Positions 1 to 13,200 of a DNA stretch of 64,000 nucleotides are shown one piece after another. Location: contig JAPEVC010000070.1 of the NCBI GenBank assembly GCA_027946555.1, positions 62,001 through 126,000 of the forward strand. The letters are read 5' to 3'. The translations under genes and the position numbers were made by a program. A model generated the notes under the pieces. The model made no database searches, was not told the DNA's origin, and was given only the letters and a program-made list of their open reading frames with translations. Origin of the DNA: Gnomoniopsis sp. IMI 355080 (Eukaryota > Ascomycota > Sordariomycetes > Diaporthales > Gnomoniaceae). The stretch's first letter is position 1. Every line of letters starts with the position of its first letter.

Positions 1-1760
1 CGTCAAATCTGCCACAATAGTTGACAAGCGCTTTGAAGACGACGAGGACGCCCACATCTTCAAACCTATCTCCCACTTTACAGAATCTGTTTTGAAAATC
101 GCTGTCGAACCCATAAACCCTTCGGAACTACCAAAGATGCTTGACGGCATACGAAAGATCAACAAGAGCTACCCTCTAATCACTACCAAGGTTGAGGAGT
201 CTGGTGAGCACATCATTCTCGGCACAGGAGAGCTCTACATGGACTGCGTTATGCATGATTTGCGACGACTATACGCAGACATGGAAATCAAGGTCTCCGA
301 TCCTGTCACGCGTTTTTGTGAGACAGTCGTCGAACAGTCACACACAAGATGTTATGCGATTACTCCTAACAAAAAAAACAAGATCACCATGGTAGCCGAG
401 CCATTAGAAGATGACCGGATTGCACGAGATATCGAGTCAGGAACCGTGAGCATGAAGGATCCGATTCGCAAAACGGCCAAATTCTTCGAGGAGAAGTACG
501 GGTGGGACAAGCTGGCTGCCAGGAGTATCTGGGCGTTTGGTCCCGATGACATGGGCGCCAACATTCTGCAGGATGACACCCTGCCTGGTGAGGTGAGTGC
601 CATTGCTGCTTCATGTTTATCAACGCAATGCTCCGGTGGCATTTTTAACGTCTGTCATATGCGTCTAATGAGATAGTTTGCTGATCGGTCTCGCCACAGG
701 TTGACAAGAGGCTACTCAATACTGTCCGAGAGCCTATTCGCCAGGGCTTCAGCTGGGCCACCCGAGAAGGACCTCTTTGCGAAGAACGTAAGTTTTCTAC
801 CGTTTCTAAAGCTTCAGCATATTGTATACTGCGCGAATTGGCGCTGTCTGCCCTGTGCATTTTACAAATTCGCCATTATTGCGTGTATCATGACAACAAC
901 AGAATCAAGCCTGGAACGATTTACCTTCCTAAAAAGGCTACGACTCAGAGACGCCATCGGAACCGGCCCATGCAGTACACGCCACGCTGCTCCTTCGCGG
1001 TTGGCTGATGCAGGGCACGGCATCCCGCGGGCTTCGTGTCGCCAGCCATGGGGCTGGACATACCCTGTCAAACCCCCTTGCAGCTTGCCTTCTTCACATG
1101 TCACGTTAAGCTCATTGTTACATCTTTGTAACGCATACACCAGACAAACATGCAACTTTCCTTTTGGACATATGGAAAAGCTAACTTCAAGGTACAGCTA
1201 TTCGCAACACCAAATTCAAGATTACCGACATCGCATTGGCACCCGAGGCGATCTTTCGTGGGGGTGGTCAGGTTATTCCAACCTCCCGCCGGGCCTGCTA
1301 CTCCTCGTTCCTCATGGCCTCACCCCGCCTCATGGAGCCCATGTACTCGGTGTCAATGACCGGCCCACAGGACGCCGTCTCCAACCTGTACACATTCCTG
1401 GCTAGGCGCCGAGGCCACGTTCTCAGCGACGGCCCGATCGTCGGGACGCCCTTGTATCGCGTCAATGGGTTGATCCCGGTCATTGACTCGTTCGGCTTCG
1501 AAACCGATCTGCGCATCAACACGCAGGGCGCTATGGTATCACTGGTCTTTGACAGATGGAGCATCGTTCCGGGCGATCCACTGGACAGAGACATTGTCAT
1601 TCGACCCCTACAGCCTGCCAGCACTCAGGCGACGGCTCGTGATTTCGTCTTGAAGACGCGGCGGAGGAAGGGTCTCAGTGAAGACGTCTCGGTGGCCAAG
1701 TTCCTAGAGCCAGAGTTCTATCAAGACATGTTGGCGAGCGGGGCGCTAGGTGATGCCTAG
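1..1760 (+). CDS. SNU114: U5 snRNP GTPase Snu114/EFTUD2, C-terminal part (5' partial)
   Basis: This is the EF-G-like GTPase of the U5 snRNP that drives spliceosome activation with Brr2 and Prp8. The gene enters from the left edge in frame at position 2. Exons are 2-592, 700-787 and 1198-1760, giving 413 residues. The G domain lies outside the window; what is seen corresponds to EF-G domains III-V. Diagnostic stretches are the ISHFTES-like start, TGELYMDCVMHDLRR, ARSIWAFGPDD, TREGPLCEE across the second junction, and FRGGGQVIPTSRR. The first intron is ordinary. The second is 410 bp, long for this genome, but has GTAAGT and a GCTAAC branch site about 12 bp before the acceptor, and the splice restores the expected EEPIRNTKFKI reading. 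The stop is TAG at 1758-1760. Identity is very secure. Confidence 0.97.
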
Positions 1761-4700
1761 GTTGCGTAGGGCCAGCTACGGAGCTAGAGCTTCAAGTTCC
1801 TCACGATTGAGAAGTAAATAGCATAGGAGCATTGATGGCCTGCGATCTGGCTGGCCTCAGGAGACAAGTAACTTCCCGCCCCGGAAGTCCAGCAGCTCCA
1901 GCTTTGAAGATCTATTCAGGGCATTGCATACGTTGCATACGGGTGAAGTTCAAGATCTATATCCCGATTGTATCGATCATGCTATTTAGTCCTGCTCGGG
2001 GAGACTTCGGGATCCAAAGCAGTTTGGCTATAGTCATTGACGAAGTGATCAACCAATAATCTCGAAACACCATGTTCGATTTTCGAGAACCTACCTTGCT
2101 TGGGCGTCTCTCAAAAGTGCAACACCTGGCTTTAATTTTAAGCTTCCAATCAGTATTCTGCTTTGCTTCTTGTGGTGTAGTCCAACCCTGTACATCGCGT
2201 TCAGGCCAGACCGAAGCAAGCAAGATGGCGATCATGCACATGCAGTCCACAGGCAGTTGGTGTGCAGCCGGTGTCAGTAGGTATATGGAGTTGCTGGGCC
2301 TTGTTGATAGCTGTTCGGCTAATATACTATGTTACAACACCAGAGTACTCTCTTCTAAATTTAGCGATGTGGTAGATTTTATTACTGCAACAGTGTTGAG
2401 CTGTCACCAAGACACGCAAGCTACGCAAGATACGCAAGATCTTACCCACTCTGCCTCTATGGGAAATAATTTCAAGATGGAGTTACACTTTCAAGCGAGG
2501 TACCGTGCAAGACAAAAGTTCTCAACACAGTGTTCATTCAATCCCCTCTCAGTCGGTGTAGCGTTACCAGCGGTCAGACTCGCTATAATAACAGAAGCTT
2601 CACCAGGTGGCGGCGGTGCCAAACTTCAGAGCAGGCAGGGCAGGGCCCCTTGAAAGAGAGTATAGTTCAAGGGTCAGGCATATATACTGTGCTTGGCTGC
2701 AGCTACTTGGCAATGTAACTGAAATTATTAGGTCCTCTTCCGTATTCAGCAGTCAGTATGCTTCAAGCAGCATCTCCAACTTGCACGTTCTAGAAGTGAT
2801 CGTCCTTTGATTCTCTTTTCATCCAGCGCTCGAAGCGCACCCACCCTTGAAATCTCCGAACAAACGTGTCGACCAGCACTGCTACCTTGCAGCGCAAAAC
2901 GGTGTGCGAAATGGTTCTACTTTGCACACCCGATACTACATAGTAAAGTACGGTACTGAGTGGGTGCTGTACGAGGGAAGCATGTCAAATCCGAAAGCGA
3001 AAGTGACCTCCGTACCCGGAAAAACCCGCCAGATTAACTTTCTACCACCCGCCCAACCGGTTTCAATGGAATCTAGAATCTAGATTACCTTTGTTTTTGT
3101 CGTTGCTTGTTGTTACTTCTCATGCCCATTGTACAGTACCTGTACATAGTACTCCGCACGCCGTCCCAAGCAGCCGGTCCCCTACCCCCCCTTTTTTTTC
3201 TGCCCGCGGAACCCTCCAGCTTGGATGATGAACCCGTCACAGTAACGTTCTACTGCAGCTGTCCAGACTATTACTGTGGTAGCAAGAAGCCGACGCCAGC
3301 GATTTTTTGGAAAAGGCCAGCAGCCTCAGCACATTCAAACCCATCCTTGTTTCGTCTAGACCTGAACGAAGCAAATATGGTCTGGGCAAACAGCATTGAA
3401 CAAGCCCTTAGGCCCACGCGGGGAAAGAGCTCGCACGGTCCCAACGAAAATAGTGCAGGACAAGAAAGAATCAGACGGGACCGTTGTAAGCTATACTGTT
3501 GCAAGCTACTGCGGTTCGGTACCTGTAGTTCCCTGGTGTGAGAAGTGGGGGGGACGGCCGCCGTTGCATTAGCGGGTGTTGCGGCTTGTCAGGTATCCCG
3601 CAGTCTTGAGAACTACCCTCTCTCTCTCCCCGCCCGTCTGCCCAAAAGGTCTTTCACGCCCGCCGCAGAAAAATGACCTTGTAAGACTTCTATGATTTTC
3701 CTCTCATCTTCAGACTGAACCGGGAAAACCTCCACCTCGTCTACATGGCTCCCCGGATTTGGGCCACGAGATCGGAAGAATCCATCTCTACGCCCACCCA
3801 ATAGGGCCGAATCCGGCGCTCTGACTCCCGGATCGGCAGCCGGGACTTGAAAATGCACTTGTGCATCGGCCGTCCGTTGCCGGTATCAGGATTCCTGGCG
3901 TGCTACAACTAACTACCCCAGCTACCGTCGTCCTTCTATCATGAACCGGACCCGCGTGAGGCGTCTTCCTTACTCGCTAGCCTGCTCTTGGTTTTGGCCC
4001 TTCCACAAAAAGGGCTAAACTTCCCCTCATTCTGAAGCGGTGCCGCATTTCGTCCGATCGTTTACTGGTTTAATTCCCCGTGATAGACGATGGATGAGTT
4101 TTTCATCCGGTCATAGAGGCTTTAAAGTTAAAGTTTACCTTGGCGCTGAAGTCCATGTGCACAGGGCGGGGATCGGTGACTGAGTTTCACATCATCCCAC
4201 TAATCTGCAAAGCAAGACCGTGGTCTATACTTTTCTCTTTGGTGAGCTATAGAGAGAGAGGCATTGATAGTGACGTGGACAATAATCGGACTTCGGCACT
4301 CAAATATTATACCTGCTGTTTCCATTTTCCGTAACATTCATCACGTTGACAACCACTGATAGAAACACGTAGCAGTGCCGATTTCAATACACTAGTTCCT
4401 GCAGTGACGCTACGCAGAGTGAACAGAGACACAAACTCTCTTACCTTTAGGCATAATGAGTTGTTGTAACGTCTAGTTACTATCCGTCGATAGCAGGTCA
4501 GCAGGACAGTAAGACCGCGTAATAAAGGTGGCGGAAATGCTACTATGTATATGCTCTATGCTCGACCCCTCCGACATGCGAGTGTCACATATAGGAAAAT
4601 CTACAAACCAACCTAAACATATAACATGAAATATATGATTAGGTAACGAAACAAGTCGGTGTTTCCAACCGCTGACCGAAAGCCATATTGAGGTCCCTGA

Positions 4701-6531
4701 CGATCAACGGAGGAAAGATACGAAGAGGGCCCATCTACTCCGGTAAGGCTGTGTATCGGCCGATCGTCCGTCCGAGCTCAAAGGTAATCTGTTCAATAGT
4801 ATGGACGACACTTTTCCTTTGCCCATGGACAGTTGTGAGCCGAACAAGTTTTCCCGCCCCGGCTTACTCATTTAGCCGCGGCCATTTGTTCACATAGTAC
4901 ATACAAACACACATACACCCAAAATACCCCGCCCCCCTTCCCCGGGCTATTGTGCCTCCAGGCATCCCCCCCTATAGACATGTACGTTTGGCGCTAGAAG
5001 GAGAGCAAGTTTGAACTAGAACACCATGGAAGCTTTTTCTCCTGTACGGGTTGTGTTATCTCAATTGGGCAATCAGGCAGCATGTCCAGGAATTAGGTTC
5101 GACAAACGTTGCAACACTAGGCCCAGCGGACGGGGAACGACCATGTTGCAATGTCAGAAGAACGTCAAGGTTTTAGGGTACCGGACTTTCAATTCCGTGG
5201 TACGACAAGCCGCACCGTCGATTATCTCAATTCCCCAAATACGATCTTCTGGAGCGAAAGAAGGCTGGTTATCATACTGCATACAATCCGTGGAAAGCCA
5301 ATTTGTGGTTCGGATCGCACGCTCGTAAGGCGTCAAAGGTGTTCGTGGAATCATAAAGTCCGAACCACCGAAAGTCCGGCTTGTGGAAGAAGATACAACC
5401 GATCCTGTTTCGCACAATGTACTGCAAACAGGTGTTCTTATTACAAAGTTCGCATCTGGTTATCTTGGCTGTTTGAGGGCCTTCGCTCTCACCGGAACCT
5501 TTTTATTGCAGGGCGTTGCAAAACTACCTAGGATCGGTAGACCCATACTGGCGGCGGTTCGTCTTCGACAATAGTTCGAAGCATTGGAAAGGCATGCTGG
5601 CTTGGTAGCTGAGTAGCAGCACGCTAATCTTGCATTGCTGATTTGAAGTGCAACCCGGTATGCGTGGCGAACAAGACTAGGCTTCATTAGGTTTAGGAAG
5701 TACGCCTGTGTCACAGTTCTGGTGGGCCAACTTATGAGAGCTCCTCCTTCGATAGAGATTTCTAGTGTGTGACGCCTTCGACGGATGATAAAGAATAATT
5801 TGAGGCATATTACTAGTCTTCTTAGCCTGCCCTGCCTGCCTAGCCACCTTGGCGGTGAGTTGATCATACTTTTAGCACGTTCATGGTTGAATGCATGGGT
5901 ACAAGCATGCGCCAGCATCATCGAGTTCTTCCCTGAGTAGGGTAGGAGGATAGGCGGTGGACAAGTTAACAGGTCTCGACGCCACACAATGTTTCCAGTC
6001 AGCCAGCCACCGCATCGGCTCACGGATAAAGTTAACCCTGTTTGCTTGTCCAAGACCAAGTGGGTGGCTTCCTGAGTCGTGAACTGGCGTCCTGTGCTAT
6101 AATAAAAGCCTTTTGTGGGAAAGACACGTTTGGAGAATGTAGCCTTCGGTGAGATGGCGTGAAGGTAGTGTTGCATGCGATGTTGCGACAGATCTTAAGC
6201 CACGTTTCGTGCTGTGCGTGGCCAGGAACACGACACAAATAGTATGTTTGTGCAGGCCTTCCCCTAAAACATTGTCTTTTGCCCCGGTTGCCCCTGTTTG
6301 CTTATAGCCGGTAGAACTTGATACACGGTCGCCGAGCTACGTAGCAGTAGTACCTCCCGGCAATAAAAGTATCGTTCGTAGAAGAAGCTCTCAGCTCCAA
6401 AAGCCATGTAATAAGCGCAGGAAGACTCGAGACTTCCGCGTCTAAAGTCTTTCGCGCCCAGGAAGTATAATATTTCCTGCCTCAAAACTGACACGAATTT
6501 CGTGAAGAGGATTTCCGAGCTTGCGTCGGAC
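1761..6531. other. 4.8-kb gene-poor stretch
   Basis: I see no convincing gene between the SNU114 stop and the CIA2 stop. Open frames here (for example 2072-2653 + and 5460-6176 -) have no recognisable domain, no consistent codon pattern and no splice-supported extension. There is a short tandem of ACGCAAG-like units near 2415-2440. I could not recognise transposon proteins, long terminal repeats or terminal inverted repeats by eye. A decayed element cannot be excluded without a repeat search. Confidence 0.5.
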
Positions 6532-7212
6532 TTAATTCTCGTCATCGCTTTCGTAGATTTCGACACAAGTGGCCATCATGGTGTCAAGTGTGCGCTTGAG
6601 TGTGTCGTTCTCCAAAGCAGCAGCGACGCGCTCCTTGTCAGCGAGCTGCTTGTTGACCTGGTCATCCTGGGCGTGGGAGCCGTCCTTCATGCGCACGTCG
6701 AGCCTGTAGTTTGGAGGCAGGCAAGCGTCCAGCCGCACTCGCACCGCAAGGCCAATAATCGTAGCCAAACTGCAGTGGTTGACCGTGGGCGTCAGCTCAA
6801 CAGTGACCGTGCTCAGGGCGTCTAACTCGGGTCCCTTGCCAGGGACTGGTGGCGGGTCGATGTGAATGTCGGCGAGATTCACGACAGCTAGCTGGGCAAG
6901 TGTGAGAGGGTGCTCTGGGTCCGAGATGGTGGCAATCATGTCTGTGATCAAGTCAGTTACCGGAGAGCACACGAGAATGGCGTTGAAGAGGTGCATACCA
7001 AATATTTCTTGTTCATCGATCGGCTCACCTCCCGTCTCGGCACCATTGCTTCTGCCCTCTTGTTCGTCATCGTCACGGTCGTCCCAAGGCAGGTCGGCGT
7101 TGAAGCCGGTGATGTCATCAGCCTTATGGGGGCCGCCCTTTTTGGTCCTCCTCTCGCGCTTCCGAGTGGGAAGATTTGCAACTTCGATGATGGTAGGGTT
7201 CTCATTATCCAT
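6532..7212 (-). CDS. CIA2: Cytosolic Fe-S assembly targeting factor Cia2 (MIP18/CIAO2 family)
   Basis: Cia2 is a subunit of the CIA targeting complex, with Cia1 and Met18/MMS19, that passes 4Fe-4S clusters to nuclear and cytosolic apoproteins. Exons are 7212-6999 and 6941-6532, giving 207 residues. Family motifs are ISDPEHPLTL, VELTPTVNHCSLATIIGL with the conserved functional cysteine, and NKQLADKERVAAALEN. The N-terminal part is acidic and low in complexity, as usual in fungi. The 57-bp intron (6998-6942; GTATGC, CTGAC branch, CACAG) is a multiple of three without a stop, so the unspliced frame also reads through as 226 residues. Splicing restores the family sequence EIFDMIATISDPEHP, whereas the unspliced reading puts 19 foreign residues there. 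The C-terminal tail after ALEN is somewhat long. Confidence 0.93.
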   Translation of the reverse strand: MDNENPTIIEVANLPTRKRERRTKKGGPHKADDITGFNADLPWDDRDDDEQEGRSNGAETGGEPIDEQEIFGMHLFNAILVCSPVTDLITDMIATISDPEHPLTLAQLAVVNLADIHIDPPPVPGKGPELDALSTVTVELTPTVNHCSLATIIGLAVRVRLDACLPPNYRLDVRMKDGSHAQDDQVNKQLADKERVAAALENDTLKRTLDTMMATCVEIYESDDEN

Positions 7213-10200
7213 GACTTCTTTGGTGATGAGCCAACTTTCTCGTGACCTTGCGAGGTGCGATACTTTGGGTGCTGTGTGGGTGTGGATGCGATTGGCAGAG
7301 TACGAAGGGCTAATGCCAGGCGATCGATGCGTCTCGCCGTCACAGTGCGATAGTTCAGATGACCAGTAGATAGTTGCCTCGCCGTCGCCAAATGGATATA
7401 TCTGTTGGTGATGTGATGCTGGCGATGGAGCTGTGAGAGTTGACGTATATGATGGCGACTCGACGAACCAAATCGGTCACGATTTCATTGACTGGACTTT
7501 TTTTCCCAAGTTGCCCCGCGATCGGTCGGGACGGGTGACGAGTAGGCTGATAAGGCTTAGGTACCTAGGCAGGTACTTCTAGGGGCGCTAACAGGCCTGC
7601 GTTCGAATCCTGTGTATGGCTGATAGTGCCGCGGGGGGGCGCCAAGGACCGACATCAATCACTACTAGCTTGTAAAAAGCTCAGGTACTGCAAGTACATA
7701 CAAACGCGGGGGAGGGCGATAGCCGAGCGGGCTGGCAGGTCGGTCAAGGCCGGACGGGAACGGGTACGGGGCACGCGCAAAAAACGTGCATTCAGGAATA
7801 TCAGGGAGTGCACGTCCTTCAGTACAGGGTAGTACCGGGTGCTGGCTGAGACAGCCCCTTCATCTGGCTTTTCCGGTGATCTGTAGGGATCTTTTTGTTT
7901 ACATAGTATTTTATTTTTACTCACATCCAACAGCATGCGGAAACCTCCACTCAGGCGCAGCCCCCCGCTGCTGATTCATTGCTGACCCAAATACTTGCTG
8001 AGCCACCACCACCTGCATCCGTAGATGACGATTGCGTCAGGTCGTGGGACGTATTTCGTAAAGTACGTCGACAATTTGATTCTGGGCCAAGAAGCACAGG
8101 GTTAGAAAGTACGTACCCGTACACTACTATGTACGTGGTAAACACACTCTCGCTGGGTACCGATATACTTGTCCCGAGACCAAGTTCGACACAGTCCGGC
8201 AACCTACACCGAAGTGCAAGCTTCGCACTGGATTTCCCTCATTTGAGCGCAGATACCATGGGAAGATTCAGGTTACACGACAATCAAGTCCTCAGCAACG
8301 CTCGTTAGGCTCTAACTTTTTCGTCCACTAAGTATAGGGCTTGACGGGTTCGTAGTCGAAACTATACGCCCAAATACCCCATATGGCGGTTGCCCCGACT
8401 GGCCCAAAGGAACGTGCCGAGCTGCGCCCGCCATCCCAAGTTGGTGATAGTCCCAAAAAAGCCTAAGCCTACTAAATTGCTAAGTACTATGTAGTTCGCA
8501 ATTATGAACAACGACGCGAGCCCACCCCCACCCCCACCCCTGCAAAGACTAGCCAAGGTACATAGTCGCTTGACATCGTGAAGGAGAGAAAATATATTGA
8601 GTCTTGACTCGAAGTGGCGGCACCAGTGAAGGCCAAGGTCAACAGTCATCACCCACCTTTACGGAACTTCCTAAGGAGGCGTTGTCGTCGTCACCTATCG
8701 CAACTATTGTCAATATTTCATATCGGAATACGCACGCAATCATTGAGGATTATTGGCGTGGTCCTCGTAAAAACTCCAGGTTCGGCGACGATCGATGCCA
8801 TACTCATCTTGCCTTGTGGGCTGCAATTCATGCGACCCCCGGTCGTTTCCACGTGAGCGGGTGAGCCGTGGATTGCGCAGTATGTATCTGCTGTACAGTG
8901 CATACATACTCGTACACGCAGATTGAACATGTGCTTCGACCTGCCAAATTACAAGCGAGCTAAGTCCACGTTTCCCGGTTCTTTTTTTAGGTGATTCCCA
9001 AGATCCCTGTTGTTAGACCGGAAAGTGTTTCGCGCAAGTCACTTGATGACTTGAGGTCGACCAAGACCAGGTTTGAGCTGCACATCAAAGTTCATGGAGG
9101 GTTGCAGGTTGAGCAATATAGCACGCCGGCCAAAAAGGACGCTCTATACGTAGTAGTCAATACAAATCAAGCGAGCCAGGGGACGCGTGGTCTGGTCTTC
9201 GGACACTAGATGTCTGGATGCGCTGGCTGTAGTATAATTTCTACAAGTTCATGCGCACCCTCAAGGAAGCAACCTTCTCGAAGCCACCTGCATCGGCCAT
9301 CTCCCGGGTCTCCTTGCGGACGAGCAGAGCCGCGCATGAATGCGTACCTTGCTGCGGCCGTCGAGCCTATCGTTTTCTGGTCAAGGCTTCCATAATCCCT
9401 GCATGGAAGTGAAATCGAAGCACACTAACAAAGCTTGTCGGATTTTGACATATCGGTTGAACCACGGCATCTCTAAAACGTTGGACAGCAAGGCATTGTC
9501 GCGGCATTCCCACACCACCCTACCACGCTGCTATGCGCATATGCTCGAAGGAATGCACAGATCGACTCGGCGGTCGAGAGTTACGTTTGATGCGAGGTAA
9601 ACAAGTCCCAACAATAAATAGATTTAAACATCGCACTGCCTCTCGGCAACGCAGCATGATGGGCCTGAGTAAAATACCAGGGCAAGGAGATCTGCAGATA
9701 GTGGCTCCAATCCTGCCCCTGTGTTTGCGAAGCGAGGTTCGGAACCCGCTCCGCTGTCATGTACCGAGACTCTGATGTCAAAGACAGGTCGCGCGCCCTT
9801 TTGGAAGACTAGATTGTTGCTCTCAAACTCAAGTCTCCTCCGCATCGAGCCGTGCAAGAGTGTCAGCGACTTGCCCTCAGCAAAGAGAAGTTACGAGGAT
9901 CATTAGGTTGCCTCCACTACAGGGCGGCCCAAACAAAATCTGGCTTGCTGGCGGCCAAGTCGCTTCGCCAGATTGTATGCAGCATGAGTTTAGTGAAATA
10001 ATATGGTACGTCACAACCTATGGACAAGACCGAGACAATGTCAGATCTGGGAGAAGACTTGATCTGCGGAGTATACGGTCCCGGTACTGTGGGAAAGGGT
10101 ATCGCTCGAAACCTTGTTGGTCAACGCTACGGGGCCCGCCGCCCCACCGCTGAGCCCTCTCTCCCTCTTCAGGGATGGCGTTGCGATATTGAAAGCGACG

Positions 10201-13200
10201 CTGGACTGTCGTAAAAATTAACAAAAAGATGCCAGAACATGCAGACTGCCAGAAGCACATCAAAGTGAAACCCAAGCTGAGTCCTCAGCTTGCGACCCAG
10301 ACAGGCTCAGCGTACAATGTTGCAGCAAAGACCAAGTGCAACCGCTATCCAAACTTTCTTTCCGGGCTGTCAACTGATGTTTTGAAACATCAGAGGGGGT
10401 CGCTTAATTCCACGTCGCGCCTGGTGCGTTCTGGGCAAGTACTTCGTCCTAAATGCGACCGCCTCTTTCACCTAGTCTAAGCGAAAGCATGCCTGGTCCC
10501 TGGCGTCTGGTACTTGTACCTGTGCAAGGTGTCGCGTCTGCAGTCGGGCGTGCAACGTCTGTGTGGCATATCCCACGTTTTCTTTGGTAACACACCTGCA
10601 AGTCGACGCTTATGGGTGGGTGTTGAGTTGTCTCAGGTTGCAGCATCAACGAAAGTTGATGACGTTCGAAAACGCTTTCCCAGTGAAGCTCTGGCATCCA
10701 AAGTCCAATAGCAGAGCGGATTTGCACGCGCTTATGCTCACGCAAAGGTGATCTGAGGTGACGAGGCTTTGAGCTAGTGCTTGAGAATCCCCTGCAGTCC
10801 CAATTTGTCCTTCGGTCAGCGATCTAGGTACCTATGCAGGCTTGACTTATGACGAAATGTCGAATTCGTGAGTGCGATGCTACTTGGAGTATCTACATGA
10901 TATAGTCGGGCAGACCTCAGGTCTGGCTACCTCTGTCTACAGTGTAGACTAGGACTAACCCGCCTTGATGGCAGAATGCGTAGCAGCTGCAAAACGCACT
11001 TGAAGATTCATGAGGACTTAGTGGAGCAGAAAAAAACGGCTGGCTAGAACGTTGAAGGATCGTCTCGGCTAGCGGTCCTCGTCGAAGATCCCCCAGAGTT
11101 AATCCACCAGTCTCGATCTGATTTGGCGTGAATACTCGGAAAGACGGAACAACTGGGACGGGGCGTCATAGCCAAGCGCCGAGTCAATTATGGTTCATCC
11201 GTCTCGACGCTCCGGACCGGACTTGACTTCATCAAGTCTCCGAGAAAGCTACTACCGTGATTAGGGCCTTGTGAAATGGGTGACTAGCATGTCTGCGAGA
11301 TTGGTAGGACTGGCCACAAGGGAGGGATTTGTAGCTGATGCGCTAGCTCTGCACATCAGGAGACGAGCTATAATACGCGAAGTTTTATAGCTCAACCCAA
11401 ACAGCTTGATTGACCTTTGGGCAGCTCTTTGCATGTACAGTACATCGTACCAGCCTGCGTATGAGAACTCGGGCAACTATTTGCCAATACATTCAATGCT
11501 AAGGGAGCCTCATCTCGTGAACGACACCAAGTTTGTAAAGCACACGAGGCGGGAAACGAGGCTTGAGTCAGGTATTTTGTGTGGCCAGCTGCAACACTGT
11601 GACGATGCTCATGAAGGCTCACGGTGGTTTTTGCAACCGCAAGCAGTCCGTCATGCTCGCCTCCGGCAGCCGCGACTTTCGCCGAACAATTCACGATGAC
11701 GACGCGGACAAGGCAGGATGGACCTCTTGAGCGCGCTTGTTGCGTAGGGTTTAGCTGCACACGCGGCCGGGCCAGGGGGTGAGTAAGGTAAGATCCTTTG
11801 CAATGGCCTAATTGGAAACAAGCTTGATCGAGTGAGGGTGGGGATGATTGTTTAATTTTTTTCGGGCCCTTGTATTTCGTGTCAAGGCTCGAGGACCAGG
11901 AATGAGAAGATGGTCCGGTAGCGAGCGGAAGAGAATCCCACATTGAGGTGAGGCTACTCGGGTTATCGAGGCTGCGTGCTACTTTGGTAGAGTTTATTTT
12001 GTTCAGGGTTGGGGAGATGATTGGCACACACACGCATTTGATCTAGAATCCGAGCTCTCTCTCTCTCGCTCGCTCTGTCCCTATATCTGTCTCCGCGGAT
12101 ATGTACCTAGTAATTGCGCACTGACCTTGAAAGGTCAGCCCTCTCACGGCTGTTACCCTCAGAGGTAGTATTGTCGGAAAATGGTGAATGTGAGGTCCCG
12201 GTGAGTCCTCTGCAGAGCGGGACGAGGCTTTTCTCCGGCCCGAGAGACCTGAGGGAATCATTATTTGAGTATGACGAGATGATCGGCCAGTCTTTACCGG
12301 GACCTGGACGTGGGAATGCAAGCTGGGCGTTGGATGGACATGGGACATACAGTCCTCCGTACATACAGTATATTGTAGAAGTGCAGGTGCAGGTGCAAAT
12401 GCAGGTTATTAGGTGCAGGCAAGCGGGTGCGGGAGCGGAGGGAGGTGCGGCCAGGCAGGAACGAGCTGGACAGTACGGAGTGAGTACCTTGTCTCCAGCT
12501 AGACTGCTGGACGATACCTACAGCCATTTTCCCCACCCCCAAAACCCAAATCTGACTGTCCTGAGGTGACTTGCAGCCCATCCTGCATCCGCGAATGCGA
12601 GGTCAACCACAAACTATTCACCTTGGTAGCTAGACATCACAACGCATATCCAAACGAGCACCCTTGCCTATCATATTACCTGACTTCTACCAAATGACAC
12701 ATCGTGCACATTTCGCTCGGTTCCTTGGCTGCTGTCGTCCTGTTGATGACTGGTCTGACGCTCGGTCCTTTCATAAAGTGTACCGTTGTTGGTGGTGACT
12801 GTCACGACCATCGGACAGGTCTTGACCACCTGGACTCGAAAACGTTGCCTCCTCAAGGGTCAATCTATTTTGTGTCAACGTTGACCTCCTTTTTGTGTGT
12901 GCATGCGACGACCGAGAAAAGTCGAGCAGCTTCCGGCCCGCCAAACCAGCCTCCTGCTCGTCATATTATACCTTCACGACTTATAGCACATGTACGGTCC
13001 CTTCCATCCAACCACAATGGCCAATCCAATCCGAACCGTCCGACTCACGACTCACGACCCACTACCAGGCCTGCCTGGATGGTGCAAGATTGCCATGTGC
13101 CACTTGACGGTCCGCCGGTGCCACTGCAGCATTCGCTTCACGATTGCCTAACCGCCTGACCCTTGACGCTCGCTGCTCGATCGAGCATCTGCTATGTACA

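Noticed and set aside
2072..2653. Plus-strand open frame of 193 codons downstream of SNU114
   Set aside because: No domain, poor codon pattern, low-complexity DTQ repeats, no splice support.
5460..6176. Minus-strand open frame of 238 codons
   Set aside because: No recognisable family; composition (many Arg, Cys, His) is typical of chance frames.
7599..7740. tRNA-like B box and A box sequences
   Set aside because: They are in the wrong order, and the T stem around GTTCGAATCC does not pair; not a tRNA gene.
11392..12033. Minus-strand open frame of 213 codons
   Set aside because: No domain and no signal of conservation; overlaps other frames on both strands.
12704..13159. Secreted-protein-like frame with a hydrophobic start
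   Set aside because: Begins at GTG, not ATG; the hydrophobic stretch is short and the rest is low complexity.
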